From: Prevotellaceae bacterium
GTDB taxonomy: Bacteria; Bacteroidota; Bacteroidia; Bacteroidales; UBA932
DNA length: 5,291 nt
NCBI GenBank assembly: GCA_031258755.1
Contig: JAIRMK010000149.1
Span: 1-5,291 of the forward strand
Direction: 5' to 3'
Below are positions 1 through 5,291 of this stretch, piece after piece. Each line of letters opens with the position of its first letter. Positions within the stretch are counted from its first letter, which is position 1. Made by a program: the position numbers and the translations under genes. The notes beneath the pieces were generated by a model, which saw nothing but the letters and a program-made list of their open reading frames with translations, was not told the origin of the DNA and did no database searches.

Positions 1-286
1 GTGGCGCATCGAAGTGTTTTTCAAATTGATTAAACAAAATCTGGAAATCAAAACACTGTGGGGGCACTCTGAAAATGCAGTAAGCATACATATTTGGGTT
101 GCGATATGTACTTATTTAATTGTAGCATATATAAAATATCAACTAAAAAGTACGCATTCCATATATGAAATCATGCAAATTTTAGGAACATCCACGCTTG
201 ACAAATCTTCTATAAATACGCTACTTACAGAATCTCAAATCAATCAAAATGTCAATGAACAACTTACTTTATTTAATATCAATTAA
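1..286 (+). mobile_element. Right-hand end of an IS4-family insertion sequence (partial)
   Basis: The window opens inside an insertion sequence; only the 3' part of its transposase gene is present. The left end lies outside the window, so the terminal inverted repeat cannot be identified by pairing. The true right end probably falls between the transposase stop at 284-286 and the heptamer repeats that begin at 310, but this is inference. The segment is clearly more AT-rich than the envelope genes further right, which fits acquired DNA. Confidence 0.7.
2..286 (+). CDS. IS4-family transposase, C-terminal fragment (5' end outside window)
   Basis: This is the last 94 codons of a DDE transposase that would catalyse cut-and-paste movement of its own IS. 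Reading from base 2, the first residues are WRIEVFFKLIKQ. They carry the end of the IS4 signature Y(2)R(3)E(6)K: the Glu encoded at 11-13 is the expected third catalytic acid, and a Lys follows six residues later. Downstream, LWGHSENAV and a hydrophobic helix with IWVAICTYLIVA are typical of Bacteroidota IS4 transposases, and the tail QLTLFNIN is a familiar intact C-terminus. A GTG at 14 lies within the gene and should not be taken as its start, because the catalytic Glu precedes it. No frameshift or stop interrupts the visible part. Whether the full transposase is intact cannot be judged here. No outward-reading promoter at its end is obvious. Confidence 0.88.
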   Translation, partial: WRIEVFFKLIKQNLEIKTLWGHSENAVSIHIWVAICTYLIVAYIKYQLKSTHSIYEIMQILGTSTLDKSSINTLLTESQINQNVNEQLTLFNIN

Positions 287-309
287 TTTAAACGCACCAA
301 TAGAGATGA

Positions 310-333
310 TTAATGGTTAATGGTTAATGGTTA
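310..333. repeat. Tandem heptamer repeat, three TTAATGG units plus a partial fourth
   Basis: Three perfect copies of TTAATGG lie at 310-316, 317-323 and 324-330, followed by TTA at 331-333. A degenerate pyrimidine-rich tract follows at about 344-366, in which TTAC or TTTAC recurs three times. The repeat sits between the IS end and the promoter of the DUF4160 gene. Short tandem repeats of this kind are common between genes in Bacteroidota. They may arise by slippage and need not have a function. Confidence 0.85.
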
Positions 334-374
334 GTCGCTTCACGCCTTACGCTTTACCCTTTACTTTTTTTTCG

Positions 375-382
375 TATATTTG
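375..382 (+). promoter_or_regulatory. Bacteroidota-type -7 promoter box for the DUF4160-DUF2442 unit
   Basis: TATATTTG matches the Bacteroidota primary-sigma consensus TAnnTTTG exactly and lies 21 bp before the ATG at 404. A start of transcription near 389 would give a leader of about 15 nt. The -33 element is weak: TTTA at 353-356, about 18 bp upstream, is the best candidate and comes from the TTTAC-rich tract. The leader is A/T-rich with no Shine-Dalgarno motif, as is usual in this phylum. Confidence 0.65.
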
Positions 383-403
383 CGGAGAAATAAATAAAAT
401 ATT

Positions 404-673
404 ATGGCAACGATATCAATGTTCTACGGTATAATCATATCCATGTTTTTTAGGGATAACCGGCAGCATAAACTTCCGCATATTCATGTTCAATATCAAG
501 ATGACAGTGCGATTTTTTCTATTCCCGACGGCGAAATAATAGATGGAATGTTGAAAAAACCTCAAATCAGGCTTGTTCAGGCGTGGATAACCTTACATGC
601 AGATGAATTGATGGCTGATTGGAATTTGGCAGTGGACGGTAAAAATATATATAAGATAGAGCCTTTAAAATAA
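404..673 (+). CDS. DUF4160 domain-containing protein
   Basis: An 89-aa soluble protein that matches the whole DUF4160 family in length and layout. It opens with MATISMFYGIIISMFF, the usual 'P/A-T-I-S-x-F-x-G-I-x-I-x-M' start of the family. Next comes PHIHVQY (His26 and His28), the family's PHxHV core. IPDGEIIDGML at 40-50 is the conserved turn, and a C-terminal helix holds Trp61, His65, Glu68, Leu69 and Trp73 before the closing KIEPL. The ATG at 404 is chosen because it aligns with the family start and sits 21 bp after a promoter box; Met6 and Met14 would cut into the conserved start. Only 5 bp separate it from the DUF2442 gene, so the two are probably co-transcribed. Biochemical function is unknown. 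The pair has been suspected of being toxin-antitoxin-like, but nothing here says which partner would be toxic. There is no signal peptide or membrane segment. Confidence 0.9.
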   Translation: MATISMFYGIIISMFFRDNRQHKLPHIHVQYQDDSAIFSIPDGEIIDGMLKKPQIRLVQAWITLHADELMADWNLAVDGKNIYKIEPLK

Positions 674-678
674 CGATT

Positions 679-915
679 ATGAACCCGCGTGTAAAAAATG
701 CCATTCCGGAAAAGGATTATACCGTTCATGTCTGGTTTACCAATGGAGAAGAGGGTCTTTTTGATGTAAAACCTTATTTGGACTATGAGGTTTTTCAACC
801 ACTGAAAGATGAAAAACTGTTCAACACGGTACGCCCCTTTATCGGCACCATACAATGGGCTAACGAAGCCGACCTCTGCCCCGATACAATTTATTTGGAC
901 AGCGTAAAAATATAA
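679..915 (+). CDS. DUF2442 domain-containing protein
   Basis: A complete 78-aa protein of the DUF2442 family, the frequent downstream partner of DUF4160. Visible landmarks are the MNPRVKN start, the FTNGEEGLFDVKPYL strand-turn-strand segment (residues 20-34), the VFQPLKD turn (38-44), LFNTVRPF (47-54), and the diagnostic end ADLCPDTIYLDS (64-75). It looks like a small beta-rich cytoplasmic protein with no signal peptide. Its start is 5 bp after the DUF4160 stop, with no separate promoter, so it should be expressed from the upstream TATATTTG box. The stop is 9 bp from the stop of the convergent lipoprotein gene, and no terminator hairpin lies between them. Molecular role is not established; an antitoxin-like or adaptor role is inference from gene pairing only. 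Confidence 0.9.
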   Translation: MNPRVKNAIPEKDYTVHVWFTNGEEGLFDVKPYLDYEVFQPLKDEKLFNTVRPFIGTIQWANEADLCPDTIYLDSVKI

Positions 916-923
916 AATTCAAA

Positions 924-940
924 TTCATTGTTCATTGTTC
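924..940. repeat. Short heptamer repeat (TTCATTG, 2.4 units) across the lipoprotein stop codon
   Basis: TTCATTG occurs at 924-930 and 931-937, followed by TTC at 938-940. Read on the minus strand it encodes the last four residues of the lipoprotein (Asn-Asn-Glu-Gln) and its TGA stop at 927-925. The rest of the convergent gap (916-924) holds nothing recognisable. Confidence 0.75.
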
Positions 941-1623
941 CGGTAGTAAAAATCGAGCAAAACCGTCGACAGGCTGTCGCGACACGGCACGCAGGCCGAA
1001 GACTCCGCCAACTCCTTTATGCTGCGGGCTTGTGCGCGTAAGCTGTCCGTGGGCGCCGCCGTTTTAAACGTCATAATAGCTTTGTCAAAATATTTCCTGA
1101 AAATGTAAGCCTCCAGTCCTGTTATCTGCTTTTTCAACAACATGCCTTCCAAAGTGCTTTCAAAAAATTCCGGGCGATAAACCTTCGCAAAACGAAGCAG
1201 CCTGATACTTTCTTCTACTTCCCTGTCGGCACGCGGAAAGCCATCCCGCTCGATACGCACCATCGTGCGCACCATATCCTTCAACGATCTCAGCGGCGCA
1301 CCGGCTTCCAACAGCAGCTCCACTTCTTCCAGCACATTCAGGTATTCGGGACGGAAAATGGTATCAAAAACCGCATCGTGACGATATTTAAACGACACCT
1401 CATCGAATACTTTCAACAAAGTATGATATTGCTGTGTGAGTCCCGAAAAGCTATGAAATCCCTCATCGGAAGATAACCCCGGAGAAGCGCGGTAGGTGTT
1501 AAAAAACGAACGGAATGTATCAAAAGCCTTACAAAACCCCTCGAAATACACCTCCTGCTGCGCACAGGCGCTTAATGGCGTAAGTAATAATCCAATTAAC
1601 AGGTATTTTTTCATGACCGGCAT
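925..1623 (-). CDS. Putative lipoprotein of unknown function with a C-terminal CxxC motif
   Basis: The product is 232 aa from the ATG at 1623, or 229 aa from the ATG at 1614. The second start (MKKYLLIGLLLTPLSAC) gives a cleaner signal peptide: two Lys, a hydrophobic core and the lipobox LSAC. Cys20 (Cys17 from the shorter start) would be lipidated, placing the protein at the envelope, probably in the outer membrane. The mature part appears mostly alpha-helical, with charged amphipathic stretches such as residues 95-125 and 132-180 and no further membrane segment. Near the end lies CVPC (Cys211 and Cys214), and a third Cys is at position 31. I do not recognise the family. It is transcribed away from the large membrane-protein operon, with 64 bp between the two start codons, so the two may share regulation. 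At the 3' end it converges on the DUF2442 gene. Base composition resembles the operon to its right more than the AT-rich left end. Confidence 0.82.
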   Translation of the reverse strand: MPVMKKYLLIGLLLTPLSACAQQEVYFEGFCKAFDTFRSFFNTYRASPGLSSDEGFHSFSGLTQQYHTLLKVFDEVSFKYRHDAVFDTIFRPEYLNVLEEVELLLEAGAPLRSLKDMVRTMVRIERDGFPRADREVEESIRLLRFAKVYRPEFFESTLEGMLLKKQITGLEAYIFRKYFDKAIMTFKTAAPTDSLRAQARSIKELAESSACVPCRDSLSTVLLDFYYRNNEQ

Positions 1624-1639
1624 AAATATTAAATAGGCA

Positions 1640-1647
1640 CAAATTTA
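1640..1647 (-). promoter_or_regulatory. Candidate -7 promoter box for the lipoprotein gene
   Basis: On the minus strand the octamer reads TAAATTTG, an exact match to TAnnTTTG. It lies 16 bp before the ATG at 1623 and 25 bp before the ATG at 1614. With initiation near 1633, the shorter start would have a leader of roughly 19 nt and the longer one about 10 nt, which mildly favours 1614. No clear -33 TTTG is visible, and in AT-rich DNA such an octamer can occur by chance. Confidence 0.45.
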
Positions 1648-1658
1648 TAAATTTTTCT

Positions 1659-1666
1659 TATATTTG
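1659..1666 (+). promoter_or_regulatory. -7 promoter box for the membrane protein-DUF4834-glycosyltransferase operon
   Basis: TATATTTG matches TAnnTTTG exactly and is identical to the octamer before the DUF4160 gene. It lies 21 bp before the ATG at 1688, the same spacing as at the DUF4160 gene. Its position rules out the in-frame TTG at 1664 as a start, since that codon falls inside the box and upstream of the expected transcript start (about 1673). The -33 element is not recognisable. Confidence 0.65.
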
Positions 1667-1687
1667 CAGGCTAACTTTGTTTTACCC

Positions 1688-4051
1688 ATGAGTAAAAAAT
1701 GGATATTATTAGTATGTCTCGCTGTGCTTGTTTGCATGTCAGGCGCTTTTTGGCTGCTTACCAATCAAACGGAAAAGCGAAAAACAGAGGCTAATATTAT
1801 CGGCGCAGTACCTTTTGATGCTTTATTCATCGTGCAGTTAGACAAATTAATATTGCTTGATGACAACTTTTCAGCGCCGGCAGCGTGGAATAATTTAATA
1901 TCCGACCAATCACCGCTGCTCGCATGGATTAAGAAAACAATTGGCGCCATTAACCATGACGACGCCGCAGCGCTTCTTTTACATTCAAAAGTATATCTTT
2001 CGGCACATCCGCTCGGTAAAAATGAAGTGGCCATTTTGTGCTCCATGTCTTTTCCGCCGTCTATTAACGACAGCAACTGGGAAAGCATCATCGGCAATAT
2101 CATTCAACCGGTGAGCCGCACACGCTACCAGGGAAGCACTATCGTTTCCATTCAAACAGACAGTGGCGTGTTATACCTGTCCTACGCCAAAGGTATTGGC
2201 ATGGCCGGCAGTTCGCTCATCACCATACAGTCGGCCATACGGCACCTCGAAAGCGGGGAATCGCTGGCGCACAACGAACAGTTTGCCACAGCCGCACAAA
2301 CCATCGGCCGGCACGTGGACATGGGATTTATACTCAATCACCGTCAATTGCCGCACCTGAGCGATGTGGCCGGAAACAAAACGCCCTCGAAAATCGTAAA
2401 TTTTCTGGCGCATACCGCCAATTGGACAGCGCTCGACGGACAGGTCACGCCGAATATGATTACCCTCAACGGATTTGTCTTTCCTTCTTTTACGACGGAT
2501 AATTATTTGTCGGTGTTTCTGCATCAGTCGAACAGCAACACCGGCGCCTGGGATGTCCTCCCCGCATCGGCCAATTTCCTGCTCAGCATGTCCATAGACG
2601 ACCCCAGGCGTTTCCTGAATAATTACAACAACTTCCTCGAAGCGCATAAAGGCCTCAACAAATACAAGCAACACGTCGCCACATTAGACAAAGAATGGCC
2701 GCAAAATGCGCCGGAACTGTTCTGCTCGCTATATCCGGCCGAGGTGGCGATGGCCAATTTCTCATCCGACAATTGGGTGGTACTACTTAAAACAACCAAC
2801 GCAAAATATGCTTTGGAGCAGCTACAGGCACAGGCTGCACACCTCAACAAAAACTTTATATCGACGCGGGAAACAGCTGTCGATAATAATACCATTACAG
2901 TATATAACAACCCTGCCGCAGGTTTATTTCACACCTTGCTCGGCGATATTTTCCCTGAAAATCAGGAAACATTTTTCACGACTTCCGGCGACTGGTTTTA
3001 TTTTTCAGGTAATAAAGAATTACTGAAACGAGTGGTCGCGACGCCGCATAAAAATACACTTAAAAAATATTTATCGCAGATTGACGTGTCACAACACCTC
3101 ACCAGCCATGCCTGTATAACCATTGTAGTAAACGCGCCCGACAAAGCGGAGCAGCCCTTACTGCAATACTTCCATCCCCGCGTACAGCGAGCCGTGGTGA
3201 AAACGGCAAAACATTATCCGGTCAATATACAAATTCTGCAACTACAGCCGTCAAATGACAAGCTATATGCTTCGTTTTTATCTTTATTTGATACAAATAC
3301 CAGCAATTCTCCGCCACCTGAGCCGGAACCGGCACAAACACAGGATGAGGCGCAGCCGCAAACACAGGAAATAACGCCGGAAACCGCTCAGGGCGCCGAG
3401 CGTTTGCGTGTGCCGGTTGTCAACCATTACACCAAAGAAAAAGAATCATTCGTTCAATTTGCAGACTACCGCATCGGCCTTCAAAGCAAAGACGGACAAT
3501 GGTTGTGGGCAAAAAAGCTCCACAGCGCCATTATCGGCAACGTCACACAGATTGACTACCTGCGCAACGGAAAACTGCAAATGTTGTTCACCACATCCAC
3601 CCATATTTACCTGTATGACCGCAACGGAAACCCTGTAACACCTTACCCCGTAATGTGGAAAACGCCGGTATCGACGTTGACCGTCTTTGACTACGACAAA
3701 GACCGCAACTACCGCATCTTTACGACCGATACCGACAATGTGGTGCGTGTGTATGACAAACGCATTCAGCCCGTGGAAGGATGGAAACCTTTTAAAAGTC
3801 CGCATGACATCACGCGAGCGCCGGAGTTTTTCCGCGTAGCGTCACGTGATTATATCGTATTGTGCAGCGAACAAACCGTGTATATTCTCGATCGTAGAGG
3901 CAATGAAAGGGTAACACTTGAACAACCGGTAGCAGTAAAACCCGATACGCCGATTACGGCACAGCAGCAGCCCGCGCTTCTCAAGGTCACCACAGCCGAC
4001 GGAAAACAGGCGCTGATTTATCTGAAAGACGGAACAGTAGAAATTAAGTAG
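1688..4051 (+). CDS. Large membrane-anchored protein, DUF3352-like N-terminal region and C-terminal beta-propeller-like domain
   Basis: A 787-aa protein from the ATG at 1688. Two Lys and a hydrophobic helix (about residues 5-24) form an N-terminal anchor; LAVLVC is not a proper lipobox, so a signal anchor with the bulk outside the cytoplasm is more likely than a lipoprotein. Residues 35-535 resemble the Bacteroidota DUF3352-like type, with 'GAVPFDALFIVQLDKL' at 39-54 and alternating strands and helices. Residues 540-570 are a Pro/Glu/Gln/Thr-rich linker. From about 588 to the end, units of about 45 residues recur: IYLYDRNGNPV (640-650), VRVYDKRIQPVEGW (686-699) and VYILDRRGNERV (731-742), each preceded by strands such as VFDYDKDRNYRIF (666-678). 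This suggests four to five propeller blades, fewer than a closed ring normally has. No catalytic motif is seen. The stop abuts the next ATG, implying co-transcription and translational coupling. Function is unknown; an envelope scaffold or ligand-binding role is inference. Domain naming is from memory of the family's look. Confidence 0.85.
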   Translation: MSKKWILLVCLAVLVCMSGAFWLLTNQTEKRKTEANIIGAVPFDALFIVQLDKLILLDDNFSAPAAWNNLISDQSPLLAWIKKTIGAINHDDAAALLLHSKVYLSAHPLGKNEVAILCSMSFPPSINDSNWESIIGNIIQPVSRTRYQGSTIVSIQTDSGVLYLSYAKGIGMAGSSLITIQSAIRHLESGESLAHNEQFATAAQTIGRHVDMGFILNHRQLPHLSDVAGNKTPSKIVNFLAHTANWTALDGQVTPNMITLNGFVFPSFTTDNYLSVFLHQSNSNTGAWDVLPASANFLLSMSIDDPRRFLNNYNNFLEAHKGLNKYKQHVATLDKEWPQNAPELFCSLYPAEVAMANFSSDNWVVLLKTTNAKYALEQLQAQAAHLNKNFISTRETAVDNNTITVYNNPAAGLFHTLLGDIFPENQETFFTTSGDWFYFSGNKELLKRVVATPHKNTLKKYLSQIDVSQHLTSHACITIVVNAPDKAEQPLLQYFHPRVQRAVVKTAKHYPVNIQILQLQPSNDKLYASFLSLFDTNTSNSPPPEPEPAQTQDEAQPQTQEITPETAQGAERLRVPVVNHYTKEKESFVQFADYRIGLQSKDGQWLWAKKLHSAIIGNVTQIDYLRNGKLQMLFTTSTHIYLYDRNGNPVTPYPVMWKTPVSTLTVFDYDKDRNYRIFTTDTDNVVRVYDKRIQPVEGWKPFKSPHDITRAPEFFRVASRDYIVLCSEQTVYILDRRGNERVTLEQPVAVKPDTPITAQQQPALLKVTTADGKQALIYLKDGTVEIK
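3335..3369 (+). repeat. In-frame 11-bp direct repeat in the interdomain linker
   Basis: CAAACACAGGA occurs at 3335-3345 and again at 3359-3369, 24 bp (eight codons) apart, within the Pro/Gln/Glu-rich linker of the large membrane protein. Both copies encode the same Gln-Thr-Gln followed by an acidic residue. The spacing keeps frame, so gain or loss of a unit would change linker length without breaking the gene. Confidence 0.7.
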
Positions 4052-4297
4052 ATGAAAGCGCTCCTTCTTATATTATTAGCCTTTTTTGTGATGCGGTGGC
4101 TGATGTTCCGCTTCGCCCCGATATTGCTGGCTTCTTTCTTCAAAAACATAAGTAAACGGCAAGGATATCACAACCCGCAGCACACAAAGGCACGCAAAGA
4201 AGGCGACATTAAAATAAAGCAAGTGACCAAACAGGACAAAAAAATCAACAAGGATGTGGGCGATTACGTAGCCTACACGGAAGTAAACGAAAAATGA
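4052..4297 (+). CDS. DUF4834-like small membrane protein
   Basis: An 81-aa protein starting on the base directly after the TAG of the large membrane protein, so translation is probably coupled. The N-terminus (about residues 2-30) is hydrophobic with Arg15 and Arg20 inside it, suggesting one membrane segment near 3-19 and possibly a membrane-associated continuation. The rest is highly basic and polar (residues 31-68, many Lys). It ends with KKINKDVGDYVAYTEVNEK, which resembles the conserved 'K.I.KDEGEYVDYEEV' tail of Bacteroidota DUF4834 proteins; that tail is the main reason for the call. The length also fits the family. With no signal cleavage site, the positively charged tail is likely cytoplasmic. 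Function is unknown. The next gene starts 7 bp downstream. The family assignment rests on the tail and layout and is moderately sure; the gene itself is well supported by its spacing. Confidence 0.75.
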   Translation: MKALLLILLAFFVMRWLMFRFAPILLASFFKNISKRQGYHNPQHTKARKEGDIKIKQVTKQDKKINKDVGDYVAYTEVNEK

Positions 4298-4304
4298 AAC
4301 AATA

Positions 4305-5291
4305 ATGCACATTCTTATTGTTCATGACAGCATAATTCCAGCGTTTCGCTATGGCGGAACAGAACGGGTTATATGGTATCTCGGAAAAGAGCTGGCAAAA
4401 ATGGGACATGAAGTATCCTATTTGGTGCAAAAAGGCTCTCAATGTCATTTCGGCAAGGTATATTTTATCAATCCTTCTCTTTCCATTGCACAGCAAATAC
4501 CAAAAGATATAGACGTTGTTCACTTCAACAACAGGCCGCCCGATACGCCAATTCCTTCACCGTATATCGTTACCATGCACGGCAACCTGAATGATGAAAC
4601 GGAACTGGATGCCAACACCGTGTTCGTATCAAAAAATCATGCGGAACGTTATGGAAGCGCTTCATTTGTATATAACGGTTTGGATTGGGACGACTACGGC
4701 AAACCGGACTTGAGCGCCGGGCGTGATTATTTTCATTTTTTAGGACACGCGGCATGGCGGGTAAAAAATGTCAGGGGAGCGATACAGGCAGTAACCGCTA
4801 TCCCACATGAGCGGCTGTTTATTTTAGGCGGGTACCGGCTTAATATAAAAATGGGATTTCGATTGACCCTTCATCCGCGCGTTAAATTTTGCGGCATGGT
4901 AGGAGGCAACAGGAAAGTGTCGCTACTGCAACATTCCAAAGGGTTGGTTTTTCCGGTGCGCTGGCACGAGCCGTTTGGCTTGGCGCTGACGGAAAGTTTA
5001 TATTTCGGATGTCCTGTATTCGGCACCCCCTATGGGTCATTACCCGAAATTATACACGCCGACGTAGGTTATTTATCAAACAAATCTGAAGCGTTGACCT
5101 GTGCCATGAAAGAAGTGGCAAACTATTCGCGGGTGCGCTGTCATGAATATGCGCGTGACTGCTTCGATGCAAAAAACATGGCCCTAAATTACCTGGAAAA
5201 ATATAACAAAGTGTTAAATAACCAACCACTAAACCTGACCCGCCCAAAATTACAGAAACAAAACGACAGTAAATTTCTTGTATGGGAGTAA
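4305..5291 (+). CDS. GT4-family glycosyltransferase (GT-B fold), complete
   Basis: A 328-aa retaining glycosyltransferase expected to move a sugar from a nucleotide-sugar donor onto an envelope glycan or lipid; neither substrate can be told from sequence. The N-terminal Rossmann half starts MHILIVHDSIIP with the acceptor-side GGTER loop (17-21) and LGKELAKMGHEVSYLV (26-41). VVHFNNRPP (71-79), YIVTMHGN (87-94) and TVFVSKNHAERYG (105-117) follow the usual order. The donor half has FVYNGLD (121-127), FLGHAAWRVKN (145-155) with the likely phosphate-contacting Arg152 and Lys154, and the EX7E motif HEPFGLALTE (Glu222 and Glu230), then GTPYGSLPEII (240-250). It is shorter than many GT4 enzymes but matches the compact type of about 330 aa. 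The TAA at 5289-5291 closes both gene and window. There is no membrane segment, so it is probably cytoplasmic or peripheral. It lies 7 bp after the DUF4834-like gene with no promoter between, so it is likely the third gene of that operon. Confidence 0.93.
   Translation: MHILIVHDSIIPAFRYGGTERVIWYLGKELAKMGHEVSYLVQKGSQCHFGKVYFINPSLSIAQQIPKDIDVVHFNNRPPDTPIPSPYIVTMHGNLNDETELDANTVFVSKNHAERYGSASFVYNGLDWDDYGKPDLSAGRDYFHFLGHAAWRVKNVRGAIQAVTAIPHERLFILGGYRLNIKMGFRLTLHPRVKFCGMVGGNRKVSLLQHSKGLVFPVRWHEPFGLALTESLYFGCPVFGTPYGSLPEIIHADVGYLSNKSEALTCAMKEVANYSRVRCHEYARDCFDAKNMALNYLEKYNKVLNNQPLNLTRPKLQKQNDSKFLVWE

Noticed and set aside
287..309. Terminal inverted repeat and target duplication of the IS
   Set aside because: The left end of the element is outside the window, so no pairing can be shown.
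577..855. Minus-strand open frame of 92 codons across the DUF4160-DUF2442 junction
   Set aside because: Both plus-strand genes match known families over their full lengths. The antisense frame has no domain or promoter.
916..945. Bidirectional terminator between the convergent genes
   Set aside because: No inverted repeat with a T-run is visible in the gap or the adjoining gene ends; the sequence there is a direct repeat.
1664..1687. TTG at 1664 as an upstream start of the large membrane protein
   Set aside because: The codon falls inside the TATATTTG promoter box, upstream of the likely transcript start. The ATG at 1688 gives a proper Lys-Lys plus hydrophobic anchor start.
1703..1720. Possible lipobox LAVLVC in the large membrane protein
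   Set aside because: The residue before Cys10 is Val, not Gly, Ala or Ser, and the Cys is too close to the N-terminus for a usual lipoprotein signal.
2171..2674. Open frame of 167 codons on the minus strand inside the large membrane-protein gene
   Set aside because: It lies wholly antisense to a well-supported gene with family-like segments, has no promoter box or recognisable domain, and its length is plausible by chance in moderately GC-rich coding DNA.
3446..3805. Minus-strand open frame of 119 codons opposite the propeller-like domain
   Set aside because: It is antisense to the clearest repeat units of the real protein and its translation is low-complexity (Val-rich) without a known motif.

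Overview
The window reads as a chromosomal piece of a Bacteroidota (Bacteroidetes) genome, most likely Bacteroidales-like. Three things point there. The genes lack clear Shine-Dalgarno sequences and have A/T-rich leaders. Three intergenic octamers match the Bacteroidota -7 promoter consensus TAnnTTTG exactly. Several gene families are typical of the phylum: a DUF4834-like small membrane protein, a large anchored protein with a DUF3352-like N-terminal part and a propeller-like C-terminal part, and an IS4-type transposase. Species cannot be named from the sequence.

Layout. (1) Bases 1-286 are the 3' end of an IS4-family transposase, cut by the window edge and visibly AT-rich. (2) Bases 287-403 are intergenic and hold three tandem TTAATGG heptamers, a degenerate TTTAC-rich tract and a TATATTTG promoter. 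(3) Bases 404-915 (+) are a compact two-gene unit, DUF4160 then DUF2442, a pairing often seen in bacteria and suspected of being toxin-antitoxin-like. (4) Bases 925-1623 (-) encode a helical lipoprotein of unknown function that converges on the DUF pair with a 9-bp gap. (5) Bases 1624-1687 are a short divergent promoter region with one TAnnTTTG box per strand. (6) Bases 1688-5291 (+) are a tight three-gene operon: a 787-aa membrane-anchored protein with a C-terminal propeller-like domain, an 81-aa DUF4834-like membrane protein starting on the very next base, and, 7 bp further on, a complete 328-aa GT4 glycosyltransferase that ends at the window edge.

How the parts may work together. The left part (IS end, heptamer repeats, DUF4160-DUF2442) looks like an accessory patch. 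The right part looks like a cell-envelope locus: a lipoprotein divergent from an operon of two membrane-anchored proteins and a sugar transferase. The tight spacing suggests co-expression, but no pathway can be assigned. No CRISPR array, tRNA, rRNA, riboswitch or convincing hairpin terminator was seen. No stretch longer than 300 bases lacks a gene.
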